Positions 6,360 through 14,362 of a stretch of DNA of 35,505 nucleotides are shown here, piece by piece (position 1 is the stretch's first letter; each line of letters starts with the position of its first letter). The notes beneath the pieces are model-generated. The model had not been told where the DNA came from. It saw only the letters and a program-made list of their open reading frames with translations, and did no database searches. The stretch comes from Leyella stercorea. GTDB taxonomy: Bacteria > Bacteroidota > Bacteroidia > Bacteroidales > Bacteroidaceae. A program made the translations under genes and the position numbers. The stretch is taken from contig NZ_JADYTS010000032.1 of NCBI RefSeq assembly GCF_021531355.1, positions 1-35,505 on the forward strand, written 5' to 3'.

Positions 6360-9152
6360 ATGGCATCAGAAAATACGCAAACTGTCAGCGGATTTATTCC
6401 CGACCCTTGTCAGCAGGATGTGATTGTGGCTCAGGGTGGATTTCATCTTGTGCTTGCGCCTCCGGGATGTGGCAAGACGCAGATATTGACCGAACGCATA
6501 CGCTATGCCCACGACTCAGAGGGCGTGGAGTATAAGGATATGTTGTGCCTTACGTTCACCAACCGTGCTGCGCGTGGCATGATTGAACGCATTACGCAGA
6601 ACATCGCGGATGATGATGTGAGTGACGTTTTCGTTGGCAATGTGCATAGGTTCTGCTCGAAGTTTCTGTTTGCCGAGGGACTTGTAGCTGCCGAGTCGAG
6701 CGTTATTGACGAGGATGATGCCGTATCGATACTTGCGCGCTATCTTGGTGAGGACGAGTATATGGTGCTTTCCAACTACAATCGTCGTCGCTCGTATAGT
6801 GAGATATTTCATCTGGAGAGTATGATGCACCAGATTAGTCACGGGCATCCCAAGGAACTGCGTGTGCATCCTGACTGCATCAATCCTACGGACATTGCGG
6901 CGATGCGTCGTATCTGTACCGTGATGGGCAAGCCGTTTGACGCTGCTGCCATGACCGATATTTACAATAATGTGGAGCAGTATCGCGACCTTACCCAGTC
7001 GGACACGTGCGACTATGGCGACCGCCAGGCTATATTCAAGCTTTTGCAGAAAATGTCGCTTGCGCAGCAGTATCGTCGGTACAAACGTGCCAACCGACTG
7101 CTTGACTTCCAGGACTTGCTGATGATGACATACGACGCGCTTGCTGCCGACAGGGAGCATAAGCTGTATAAGCGCTATCCGTGGATACAGGTGGACGAGG
7201 TGCAGGACATCAACCCGTTGCAGATGGCTATCATCAAGATGCTCACGGCGCGCCCGTTCCGCACGGTGATGTTTCTCGGCGATGAGCAGCAGGCGATATT
7301 CTCGTTTATGGGGGCCAAGCTCGACACGCTTTCTGCCATCAAGTCGAAGTCGGCATGCCAGTTGCATCATCTGTCGGTGAATCATCGTTCGCCTCGCTAT
7401 CTGCTCGACATTTTCAATACTTATGCCGCTGAGGTGCTTCGAATTGACAGCACATTGCTGCCCGATGCCGGCAAAAGTAATGATGAAGTGCTTATGGGCA
7501 ACGAACTGAAGATTCTGTGTAGCGAGGATTATGATCAAGAGGTGCGCGACTGCGTACAGTTTGCCGACACTCTCAATCGTACGTTCCCCCAATCTACCAC
7601 AGCATTTGTGGTTAATGCCAACCGCGATGCTGAGGATATAAGTCAGGAGCTGACACGTTGTGGCATAGGTCACTTCAAGGTTTCGGGTACCGACCTCTTC
7701 TCACAGCCCGATGTGAAGCTTCTGTTGGCTCATCTTGGTGTGCTGAACAATGAGTTCAGCTTTATGTCGTGGGCAAGATTGATGAAAGGAGTGCGTGTTT
7801 ACGAGAGCAATGCGGCTGCGCGTAAGTTTGTGCGTGACCTGTTCGACCGTGCCATATTGCCGTCAGACCTGTTGCGCGACGACGATTCAACCTATCTCAT
7901 GCGATTTGTCGATAGCTATACCAATGATACGATAGTGGTGTTCGATACCGAGACTACAGGACTGAACGTGTTTGAAGACGACATCCTGCAGATAGCTGCC
8001 GTGAAGATGAGGAACGGTGAGGTGGTGAAAGGGTCGGAGTTTACGGTGTATATCGAGACCGAGCGCGAGATACCGGCTATGCTTGGCGATATAGTCAATC
8101 CCATTGTTGAGGAGCGCAAGCACCATGACTTGCTGACGCACGAGGAAGCATTACGCCAGTTTATGGCCTATGCCGACGGATGCACTCTGCTCGGACACAA
8201 TGCCGATTACGACTATAACATACTTGACTTTAATCTGCGCCGTTATACGCCAGACATCAATCTGCATGACTCGCATCCGGAGTATCTCGACTCGTTGCGA
8301 CTCGTGCGTCTGTTGCATCCCGAACTGAAGGAGCACAAACTGAAGTATCTGCTTGAAGTGCTGCATCTGGAGGGTTCAAACTCGCATCTTGCCGATGATG
8401 ATGTCAATGCTACACGCAGCGTAGTGGTGCATTGCTATGAGCTTTCGAAGGATAGGGTAGGGCAGCAGCACGACTTCCTTAACGACAGTCGGGTGCGTCC
8501 GCGTATCGAAACATTGCGTCGTAACTACAAGCAGATGTACGTTTCGGCTCTGGAAAGAATGTATTCAAGAGACGAAAGTGCAGACGGGGCTGAAGCCTTA
8601 GCCGTTGTAGCCGATAATGAAAAGCTGGTGAAGCCTGCATTGGTAGTCGAACTGAATCGTTTCTACGACTATCTACTTTCTGAAGGAATGGTGCAGGAGA
8701 TAGACGGACTGCGTTTTGTGATGGACTATCTGTCGGGCGAGATGATAGATCCGAGTCGAGAACCGTCGCTATACGAGCAGCTTTCTAATCATACAATGGA
8801 GATAAGCACTCTGAAGGAAGCTGACCTTTGCGGCAGCAGCAACATGAAGGAGCGCATATTCGTCACTACCATACACAAGGCAAAGGGACTGGAGTTTGAC
8901 AATGTCATCATATTCGATGCCGTCGACGGACGTATGCCCAACTATTACAGTCGCAACAACCCTCGCCAATTGGCAGAGGATGCCCGCAAATTCTACGTTG
9001 CCTTGTCGCGTGCCAAGCATAGGCTGTATGTTTCGCAATGCATCACACGCCTCGACTATCAGAATGTTCCGCACGACGTACACCTCACGCCATTCATGAA
9101 GCCGATAGCGAAGTACTTCAAGGAAGAGCGCTTTGCTGCCGAAAAGAAGTAA
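6360..9152 (+). CDS. UvrD/PcrA-like helicase with inserted DEDDh exonuclease
   Basis: This 930-aa protein joins a superfamily 1 DNA helicase and a 3'-5' exonuclease. Helicase motifs in order: Walker A LAPPGCGKT (32-40), Ia LTFTNRAARGM (64-74), II VDEVQD (278-283), III GDEQQAIFSFMGA (about 307-319), IV VNHRSPRYLL (about 339), V TIHKAKGLEF (about 838), VI YVALSRAKHRLYV (about 879). Between IV and V lies a DnaQ-type nuclease at about 520-690: DTETTG (D529, E531), GHNADYDYNIL (about 611) and HLADDDVNAT (about 676), giving a complete DEDDh set. It probably unwinds and trims DNA ends during repair. Motif II has Glu-Val rather than the common DExQD form. The ATG at 6360 lies just before the first helical block; no better start is visible. 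It shares a bidirectional terminator with dnaA. Confidence 0.88.
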   Translation: MASENTQTVSGFIPDPCQQDVIVAQGGFHLVLAPPGCGKTQILTERIRYAHDSEGVEYKDMLCLTFTNRAARGMIERITQNIADDDVSDVFVGNVHRFCSKFLFAEGLVAAESSVIDEDDAVSILARYLGEDEYMVLSNYNRRRSYSEIFHLESMMHQISHGHPKELRVHPDCINPTDIAAMRRICTVMGKPFDAAAMTDIYNNVEQYRDLTQSDTCDYGDRQAIFKLLQKMSLAQQYRRYKRANRLLDFQDLLMMTYDALAADREHKLYKRYPWIQVDEVQDINPLQMAIIKMLTARPFRTVMFLGDEQQAIFSFMGAKLDTLSAIKSKSACQLHHLSVNHRSPRYLLDIFNTYAAEVLRIDSTLLPDAGKSNDEVLMGNELKILCSEDYDQEVRDCVQFADTLNRTFPQSTTAFVVNANRDAEDISQELTRCGIGHFKVSGTDLFSQPDVKLLLAHLGVLNNEFSFMSWARLMKGVRVYESNAAARKFVRDLFDRAILPSDLLRDDDSTYLMRFVDSYTNDTIVVFDTETTGLNVFEDDILQIAAVKMRNGEVVKGSEFTVYIETEREIPAMLGDIVNPIVEERKHHDLLTHEEALRQFMAYADGCTLLGHNADYDYNILDFNLRRYTPDINLHDSHPEYLDSLRLVRLLHPELKEHKLKYLLEVLHLEGSNSHLADDDVNATRSVVVHCYELSKDRVGQQHDFLNDSRVRPRIETLRRNYKQMYVSALERMYSRDESADGAEALAVVADNEKLVKPALVVELNRFYDYLLSEGMVQEIDGLRFVMDYLSGEMIDPSREPSLYEQLSNHTMEISTLKEADLCGSSNMKERIFVTTIHKAKGLEFDNVIIFDAVDGRMPNYYSRNNPRQLAEDARKFYVALSRAKHRLYVSQCITRLDYQNVPHDVHLTPFMKPIAKYFKEERFAAEKK

Positions 9153-9196
9153 GTGGCGTATAAAGCCAAAATAAAGTCAGAACCCTATAAGCAAAA

Positions 9197-9258
9197 AAAA
9201 ACTGACAACTACTTGCCGCCAGTATCTATTGATGTTGTGGCAAGTGTTGTCAGTTTTT
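9197..9258. terminator. bidirectional terminator between the helicase gene and dnaA
   Basis: AAAAACTGACAAC...TTGCC (9197-9217) pairs with GGCAA...GTTGTCAGTTTTT (9239-9258), a stem of about 20 bp with one bulge. It has an A run on one side and a T run on the other, so it can serve both convergent genes. The dnaA stop codon (9250-9252) lies within the right arm. Confidence 0.85.
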
Positions 9259-10662
9259 AAGTTTGAACGAGTTTTCGATACTCGTTATCTCACTTGAGAA
9301 TTTCTTGTCTATCTTGATGCGTTGCTCCACCTGGTTACAACTGTATATCACAGTAGAGTGGTCGCGTCCGCCAACGAGTCGTCCTATTCGGCTTGCTGGC
9401 ATCTTGGTGTATTTCTGTGCCAGATATATCGACACCTGACGAGCCATGACGTAGTCTTTCTTTCGGCTGCGGCTGTTGATGTTGGCAGGTGTAACGTTGT
9501 AGTGCTGGCAAACGCTTTCGATGATGTCGTCTACCGTAAGCGGATTTTCCTCTACCTTTACCGAGCGCTTGATTACGCGCTGGGCGAGCTGCATGTCAAC
9601 GTTGCAGTTGTACACCACGCTGTAAGCCATAAGCGAATTGATTACGCCTTGCAGGTCGCGCACGCTTCCGTTGGCTGTCGAAGCGATAAACTTCACCACA
9701 TCCTCTGGAATGTTCAAGCCGTCGTGGCGTATCTTGCTCTGCAGAATGTCTACGCACAGCTGTACGTTAGGCTTCTCGAGCTCGGCGATGAGTCCGCATG
9801 AGAATCGGGTGATGAGTCGCTCGTTCATTCCCTTCAGTTCTACCGGTGGACGGTCGCTGGCAAGGATGATGCGCTTGCCGGTGCGGAAGAGGTGGTTGAA
9901 GATGTGGAAGAAGGTGTTCTGTGTGCCCTTCTTGTCTTCCCACTCCTGAATGTCGTCGACAATCAGAACGTCGATGGTCTGGTAGAAGTTGATGAAGTCG
10001 TTGATTGTGTTGCGCAGTACGGCGTTGGTGTACTGCACCTCAAACAATCGGGCGCTGATATAGAGCACACGCTTCTCGGGATAGATTCGCTTAGCCTCGA
10101 CACCTATAGCATTAATAAGGTGTGTCTTGCCACATCCTGAAGGTCCGAACACAAAGAACGGGTTGAACTGCATGTTCTGCGGATGCTCGGCTATGGTCTG
10201 TCCAATGGCGCGCGGCAACTTGTTGCTGTTGCCCTCGATGTAGTTGCGGAAGGTGAGATGTGGGTTCAGCTGAGAGTCAATCTGCTGCAGTGGTGATGCA
10301 TCGATAAGATTAGGCGACTCGTTGGCATTGGTACGTGCCTGCGGACGCATTGTCTCGTCGGTAGGCTCGTCGCCTTCAATCACCTGCGTCTTCTTGTTCT
10401 CGCTGTCGGTAACAATACGATAAGAAAGTTGAACGTTCTCTCCAAACATACGTGTAAGCACCTTGCGCAACAAGTCGACATAGTTCTCCTCCAAATACTC
10501 GTACACGAACGGACTCGGTACGCGTATCAACACGGTCTTCGACTCCTCATTGAAGGATTCGAAGACAATGCTCTTGAACCATGCATTGTATTGTTGCTCG
10601 GTAGTGTTCTCGTGTATAAGGGCGAGACACTTGTCCCAAAGCTTCTCAGGACTTAAATTCAT
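9250..10662 (-). CDS. dnaA: chromosomal replication initiator DnaA
   Basis: DnaA binds oriC boxes and melts the origin. The start is set at 10662 (MNLSPEKLWDKCLALIHENT), giving 470 aa, the usual Bacteroidota length; the frame is open 30 codons further up but reaches into the promoter. Domain I (1-85) is followed by a polar linker (about 86-135) and the AAA+ domain with Walker A FGPSGCGKTH (about 172-181) and Walker B LIVDDIQ (233-239). Domain IV carries the DnaA-box signature MARQVSIYLAQKYT...GGRDHSTVIYS (GGRDHST 431-437). The gene has its own promoter and ends within a terminator. dnaN and recF are not next to it. Confidence 0.97.
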   Translation of the reverse strand: MNLSPEKLWDKCLALIHENTTEQQYNAWFKSIVFESFNEESKTVLIRVPSPFVYEYLEENYVDLLRKVLTRMFGENVQLSYRIVTDSENKKTQVIEGDEPTDETMRPQARTNANESPNLIDASPLQQIDSQLNPHLTFRNYIEGNSNKLPRAIGQTIAEHPQNMQFNPFFVFGPSGCGKTHLINAIGVEAKRIYPEKRVLYISARLFEVQYTNAVLRNTINDFINFYQTIDVLIVDDIQEWEDKKGTQNTFFHIFNHLFRTGKRIILASDRPPVELKGMNERLITRFSCGLIAELEKPNVQLCVDILQSKIRHDGLNIPEDVVKFIASTANGSVRDLQGVINSLMAYSVVYNCNVDMQLAQRVIKRSVKVEENPLTVDDIIESVCQHYNVTPANINSRSRKKDYVMARQVSIYLAQKYTKMPASRIGRLVGGRDHSTVIYSCNQVEQRIKIDKKFSSEITSIENSFKLKN

Positions 10663-10721
10663 TGGCTGTGGTACGTATGTTAAAATGTCTTTCGACAGGT
10701 TGATTCTTAAAATTCCGTCTG

Positions 10722-10753
10722 CAAAATTACTTATTTTTTTTGATGTGAGCAAA
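10722..10753 (-). promoter_or_regulatory. dnaA promoter
   Basis: On the minus strand, TAATTTTG (10722-10729) matches TAnnTTTG and TTTG (10750-10753) lies exactly 20 bases upstream. The leader to the ATG at 10662 is roughly 50 bases. Confidence 0.7.
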
Positions 10754-10948
10754 TCGTCTGCATTTTATTGTTTAAGCAAAGTTTGTTAACAGCCTTATTT
10801 TCCGACAGTTAGCATTTTTTATGAATTATTGGATGTAAAATGGCGTTGTAATATAAAATGCGTTGATTTACTGATAGTTACGTGATTTAAGCAAATTTTA
10901 GACGTAGTGGTGAAACATTGTTTACAATTGTGCTAAGATATTGAAATA

Positions 10949-10975
10949 ACGGCTTCAGAGCGAGTCTGAAGCCGT
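10949..10975 (-). terminator. hairpin after the MCE gene
   Basis: ACGGCTTCAGA (10949-10959) and TCTGAAGCCGT (10965-10975) are exact reverse complements with a 5-base loop. In the minus direction it is followed by a weak T-rich tail (TTATTTCAAT). Confidence 0.7.
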
Positions 10976-11016
10976 GAAACATTTCATCGTTCTTATTTAT
11001 ACAAAATCTAATTGGC

Positions 11017-11919
11017 TTATTTATCCTTCTTTCCGAACAGAGAGAAGTGTACATAGCGCTTCGGGTGCTGTCGGAGGTTGGTGAGGAGCGAGTCGGCGCT
11101 ACACATTGTAGAGTTGAGGTTGTTGTAGAGCGAGGCATCGTTCATGAGCAGTCCGAGTGTACCGTTGTTGCTGTTGAGCTTGGCGGTGAGCTCTTGTACA
11201 TTATTTATGGTCTGGTCAACCTGGCGCATTGTAGTCTGGATGTCGAGAGCGGCGAGGTTGGATGTCAGCTTGTTGGTGTTGTCGAGTACTCCGTCGGCCT
11301 TGGCCATCATCACTGGTACGCCCTTGTTGAGCGAAGCCATGAGCTTGTTGAGTTCGGCAGTAGAAGTGGTGAGGTTGTCGGTGATGGTCTGTACGTTGTG
11401 TAGCGACTGTGCCAGAGCAGGGTCGGCAAGCAGAGTGTTGAGGCTTCCAAGAATGCTGTCAAGCTTGGGCAGCATCTTCTCGATTGTAGGAATCATGTCG
11501 GCTGCCTTGCCCAAAGCTCCGCCGTTGACATCGCCCTTGATGGTGCTGCCTGGCATGACACGCTCGCGCGGATTGTTGGCGAGCAGCAGGTTGACCTTGA
11601 TGTTGCCCATGAAGTCACTCTCGATTTCGGCTGTTGAGCCAGCTGGAATGCGCATAGCCTTGTCGAGTCCTACAAGCACACGAGTAGGTTTGTCGCCTGC
11701 ATAGTCGTAGATGACATCCTTGACAGTACCCACTTTGAATCCGTCGGCATAGATGGGGCTTGATGTTGACAGTCCGCTTATGTCTTTGAACTCTATGTAG
11801 TAGTCGTCGGTTGACGAGAAGACGTTAAGTCCCTTCAGAAAATTCATTCCGAAGAAAAGGATGATGACTCCCACAATAGCTACGAGTGCTATTTTCACTT
11901 CTTTCGTAAATCCTTTCAT
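11017..11919 (-). CDS. MCE/MlaD family lipid-transport protein
   Basis: This 300-aa protein has an N-terminal membrane anchor (about 9-28, KIALVAIVGVIILFFGMNFL), an MCE domain (about 38-115, YYIEFKDISGLSTSSPIYAD, then GFKVGTVKDV) and a long periplasmic helical tail (about 130-290). The family (MlaD, Mce) binds and passes phospholipids or other lipids between inner and outer membranes with an ABC transporter. The permease and ATPase genes are not in this window. It starts 15 bases after the amidase stop and is the second gene of that operon, a pairing I know from other Bacteroidota. The tail is rich in Asn/Leu/Thr, as expected of coiled or needle-like MCE tails. Confidence 0.88.
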   Translation of the reverse strand: MKGFTKEVKIALVAIVGVIILFFGMNFLKGLNVFSSTDDYYIEFKDISGLSTSSPIYADGFKVGTVKDVIYDYAGDKPTRVLVGLDKAMRIPAGSTAEIESDFMGNIKVNLLLANNPRERVMPGSTIKGDVNGGALGKAADMIPTIEKMLPKLDSILGSLNTLLADPALAQSLHNVQTITDNLTTSTAELNKLMASLNKGVPVMMAKADGVLDNTNKLTSNLAALDIQTTMRQVDQTINNVQELTAKLNSNNGTLGLLMNDASLYNNLNSTMCSADSLLTNLRQHPKRYVHFSLFGKKDK

Positions 11920-11934
11920 AATTTATTGTCAATT

Positions 11935-13245
11935 TTATTTGTTTCTATTTTGTTTGTATTCGCGTATGCCTTGGTTTACGTCCATTTTGGCTCCGTTCTT
12001 GAATGCTATGATAAATGCACCGGGGAATTTGTCGAGTATCGTCTTGCGCAGGCGGTATATCTCATTGTAGTTGTTAGAAGCTCCGTAAGTATACTTTATC
12101 ATTCCGTTTTCCTCGAAGCTGTCGCAGCCCTCAAGTCCGCGGAAGTTATGGTCGCCAGTCTTCAGTTTGCGCTGCGATACAAGTATCTGCACCTTGAATA
12201 CCGGCTGTGCGTCGTTCACTCTTCCCGAAGGCTGAGATGTGGTGTTGCGCTGTATAGGTTTACGCTCGGTATTTGATGTGCGAGTTGATGTTGATGGTCG
12301 TTCTGTCGAAACGTTTTTGTCAACATTGTTCTTACTGTTTTTGTCGACGTTCTCCTTGCGGTTATTGTCGGCAGACTCTTGTGTGTCCGTGTTGATTGCT
12401 TCAACGTTTTGTATCGGTTCGGGGGTTTCTGCAATGGGGTCGGATATCGTCTTGTATGGCACAGTCATGCGTGTGTCGTACTTGTTCTTGTACTGTACGA
12501 AAGCATTGTATATGCCACGTGCCATGTTGTCCACCTGTGCCTTGTCGTTGAGTATGCGTTCCTCGTCGGGAGTTGATATGTAGCCCAACTCAATCAGACA
12601 AGCTGGCATTGACGTGAGTCGTAGCACGGCGAGGTTCTGCTGATGTACGCCCTTGTTGGGTCGATTGGCTGCGCGACATACATGTGTCTGTAACATCTTG
12701 GCAAACTCGATGCTTCGTGTCAGGTTCTTGTCCTGGATGAATTCGAACATGATGTTGCTCTCGGGCGAGTTGGGATCGAATCCCACGTAGTGTTGCTTAT
12801 AGTCTTTCTCAAGCAGTATTACGGAGTTCTCGCGTTTTGCCACCTCCAGATTCTCCACCTTTGCGTGCGAACGACCGTCGCCCAAGGTGTATGTCTCGAA
12901 TCCGCGCATGCTGTGGTTGCCCTTCAAAGCATTGGTGTGTACGGATATAAAGAGGTCGGCTTTCTTGCGGTTGGCTATCTCGGCGCGCTCGTACAAGGGT
13001 ATGAACACGTCGGTTTTGCGGGTATATACCACCGTCACGTCGGGACAATTGCGCTCCACATAGCGTCCGAAAGCGAGCGCTACGCTGAGGTTGATGTTCT
13101 TTTCTACCGATTTGCTTCCGGGCGCTCCGGTGTCCTTTCCGCCGTGTCCGGGGTCGATGCAAAGCGTGAACTTGCGGTTGGCACCGGCTACAGCCGATAC
13201 AAACGTTATAATGAGAATTGTTAAGAGCAATAATTTTTTTGCCAT
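11935..13245 (-). CDS. N-acetylmuramoyl-L-alanine amidase (Amidase_3)
   Basis: This zinc amidase cleaves the amide bond between muramic acid and L-Ala in peptidoglycan, acting in cell separation. A signal peptide covers residues 1-21. The catalytic domain spans about 26-255 with the zinc and catalytic residues H34 (DPGHGGKD), E48 (SVEKNINL), H103 (SVHTNA) and E219 (LIELGYIS). A Ser/Thr/Asn/Lys-rich linker follows (about 275-345), with repeated KNVDKN-like units. The last 90 residues (VFKVQILVSQRKL...FIIAFKNGAKM) resemble a SPOR-type glycan-binding domain. The length of 436 aa fits AmiC-like enzymes of Bacteroidota. It is the first gene of the operon with the MCE gene. Confidence 0.92.
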   Translation of the reverse strand: MAKKLLLLTILIITFVSAVAGANRKFTLCIDPGHGGKDTGAPGSKSVEKNINLSVALAFGRYVERNCPDVTVVYTRKTDVFIPLYERAEIANRKKADLFISVHTNALKGNHSMRGFETYTLGDGRSHAKVENLEVAKRENSVILLEKDYKQHYVGFDPNSPESNIMFEFIQDKNLTRSIEFAKMLQTHVCRAANRPNKGVHQQNLAVLRLTSMPACLIELGYISTPDEERILNDKAQVDNMARGIYNAFVQYKNKYDTRMTVPYKTISDPIAETPEPIQNVEAINTDTQESADNNRKENVDKNSKNNVDKNVSTERPSTSTRTSNTERKPIQRNTTSQPSGRVNDAQPVFKVQILVSQRKLKTGDHNFRGLEGCDSFEENGMIKYTYGASNNYNEIYRLRKTILDKFPGAFIIAFKNGAKMDVNQGIREYKQNRNK

Positions 13246-13298
13246 AAACGAGATACGGTTGGTTAGTCCAAATGTCTGAACTGCAACAATTTTAGGTG

Positions 13299-13306
13299 CA
13301 AAGTTA
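13299..13306 (-). promoter_or_regulatory. -7 box upstream of the amidase gene
   Basis: TAACTTTG on the minus strand matches TAnnTTTG, 53 bases upstream of the ATG at 13245. No exact -33 TTTG is seen at the usual spacing. Confidence 0.5.
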
Positions 13307-13358
13307 GCGAATTAATCGTTAATAACTGCGTTAAACCGATAAAAACATGTAGGTATAT

Positions 13359-13389
13359 TTTGCATTGTCTTTGATTTTGCGTAAATTCG
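13359..13389 (+). promoter_or_regulatory. promoter of the lipoprotein gene
   Basis: TTTG (13359-13362) and TAAATTCG (13382-13389, one mismatch to TAnnTTTG) are 19 bases apart. The ATG lies 35 bases downstream. Confidence 0.5.
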
Positions 13390-13423
13390 CAATATAATAA
13401 AGTAAAATAGACAAACGTAAAAA

Positions 13424-14362
13424 ATGACAATGAAGTTAAGTACAGCAGTTGTCTGTTTCCTGTTGTCAATAGGATTGACGTTGTCGTGCAGCAAGCCGAA
13501 ACCGATGCCTACAACGATGCGTTCGGTATATTACTGGAGCACAACGCTCAATATGGATTCGGTTAAGACCGCCTTCATGCGCAATTACGACATCAGCCGG
13601 ATGTACATACGCTACTTTGACGTGGTGGCAGACCAGAGCGGGAGAGCGGTGCCCAATGCTACGCTGAAGTTTGCTACCGACGTGCCACAGGGCATAGACA
13701 TCGTGCCTACGGTGTTCGTTATGCCCGAATGTCTAAGGCAAGACCGTAGCCGGTTGGCTTCGCTCATTGTGAAACGAGTGGTGCAGATGAATGAGACCAA
13801 CGACGTGTACAATGTGAAGGAGATACAGATAGACTGCGACTGGACTCAGTCAACACGCCAATTGTATGCCGAATTCATGCAGGCTATGATGCGCGAGTGT
13901 CACAGCCGACATCTCAAACTGTCGTCGACAATACGTCTGCATCAGCTTGCCCAGACTCCTCCGCCTGCCGACCGAGGCGTGCTGATGATGTATAATACAG
14001 GCGATGCTACCGACATACGTTGTCATAAGCCGATACTCGACATGCACGATGCGGCTCCATACCTGCCCCGTCTGAATGACTACAAGCTGAAGCTCAGCAC
14101 GGCTTACCCAATATTCACATGGCGCATACTGTTTCGTGGAGGCAGGTTTGTGGGCTTCATCCATAACGATGGCGAATATCCTATACTGCCAAGCGACTCT
14201 ATCGCACTTCGCCAACCGTCGGCTGCCGACATCATCGAAGCCGTTAATGTAATAGGTAGCCGCCGACCAGATGCCAACAACGAGATAATACTTTTCGATC
14301 TTAACAACCATAACATCAACCGACTTAAACACAAAGATTATGAAAAGATTCTTAATATGTAG
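13424..14362 (+). CDS. lipoprotein of unknown function, possible TIM-barrel glycosidase-like
   Basis: This is a 312-aa predicted lipoprotein. The lipobox ends at C22 (LSIGLTLSC); a second ATG two codons in (13430) is equally possible as start. The mature part has alternating strands and helices with VKEIQIDCDWTQSTRQLYAE (about 125-150), which recalls the DUF3142 / glycosidase-like TIM-barrel pattern where an Asp-rich strand precedes a helix. Later motifs are YNTGDATD, YPIFTWRILFR and EIILFDLNN. I do not claim an enzyme activity. The stop overlaps the start of the next gene by 23 bases, so the two are co-translated and probably work together in the cell envelope. Confidence 0.7.
   Translation: MTMKLSTAVVCFLLSIGLTLSCSKPKPMPTTMRSVYYWSTTLNMDSVKTAFMRNYDISRMYIRYFDVVADQSGRAVPNATLKFATDVPQGIDIVPTVFVMPECLRQDRSRLASLIVKRVVQMNETNDVYNVKEIQIDCDWTQSTRQLYAEFMQAMMRECHSRHLKLSSTIRLHQLAQTPPPADRGVLMMYNTGDATDIRCHKPILDMHDAAPYLPRLNDYKLKLSTAYPIFTWRILFRGGRFVGFIHNDGEYPILPSDSIALRQPSAADIIEAVNVIGSRRPDANNEIILFDLNNHNINRLKHKDYEKILNM

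Larger units (their letters stand above)
10663..11016. other. AT-rich dnaA upstream region
   Basis: This 354-base gap holds the dnaA promoter (10722-10753), an AT-rich stretch without recognisable genes (about 10790-10930), and the terminator of the amidase-MCE operon (10949-10975). I see no cluster of TTATCCACA-like DnaA boxes, so it is not called oriC. Confidence 0.5.

Noticed and set aside
6516..7673. 385-aa minus-strand ORF inside the helicase gene
   Set aside because: It is an antisense shadow of conserved helicase motifs, with His- and Arg-rich low-quality translation.
10754..10948. Possible oriC beside dnaA
   Set aside because: The stretch is AT-rich and next to dnaA, but I see no cluster of TTATCCACA-like boxes and no other origin-associated genes. 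A GC-skew plot of the whole genome would decide.
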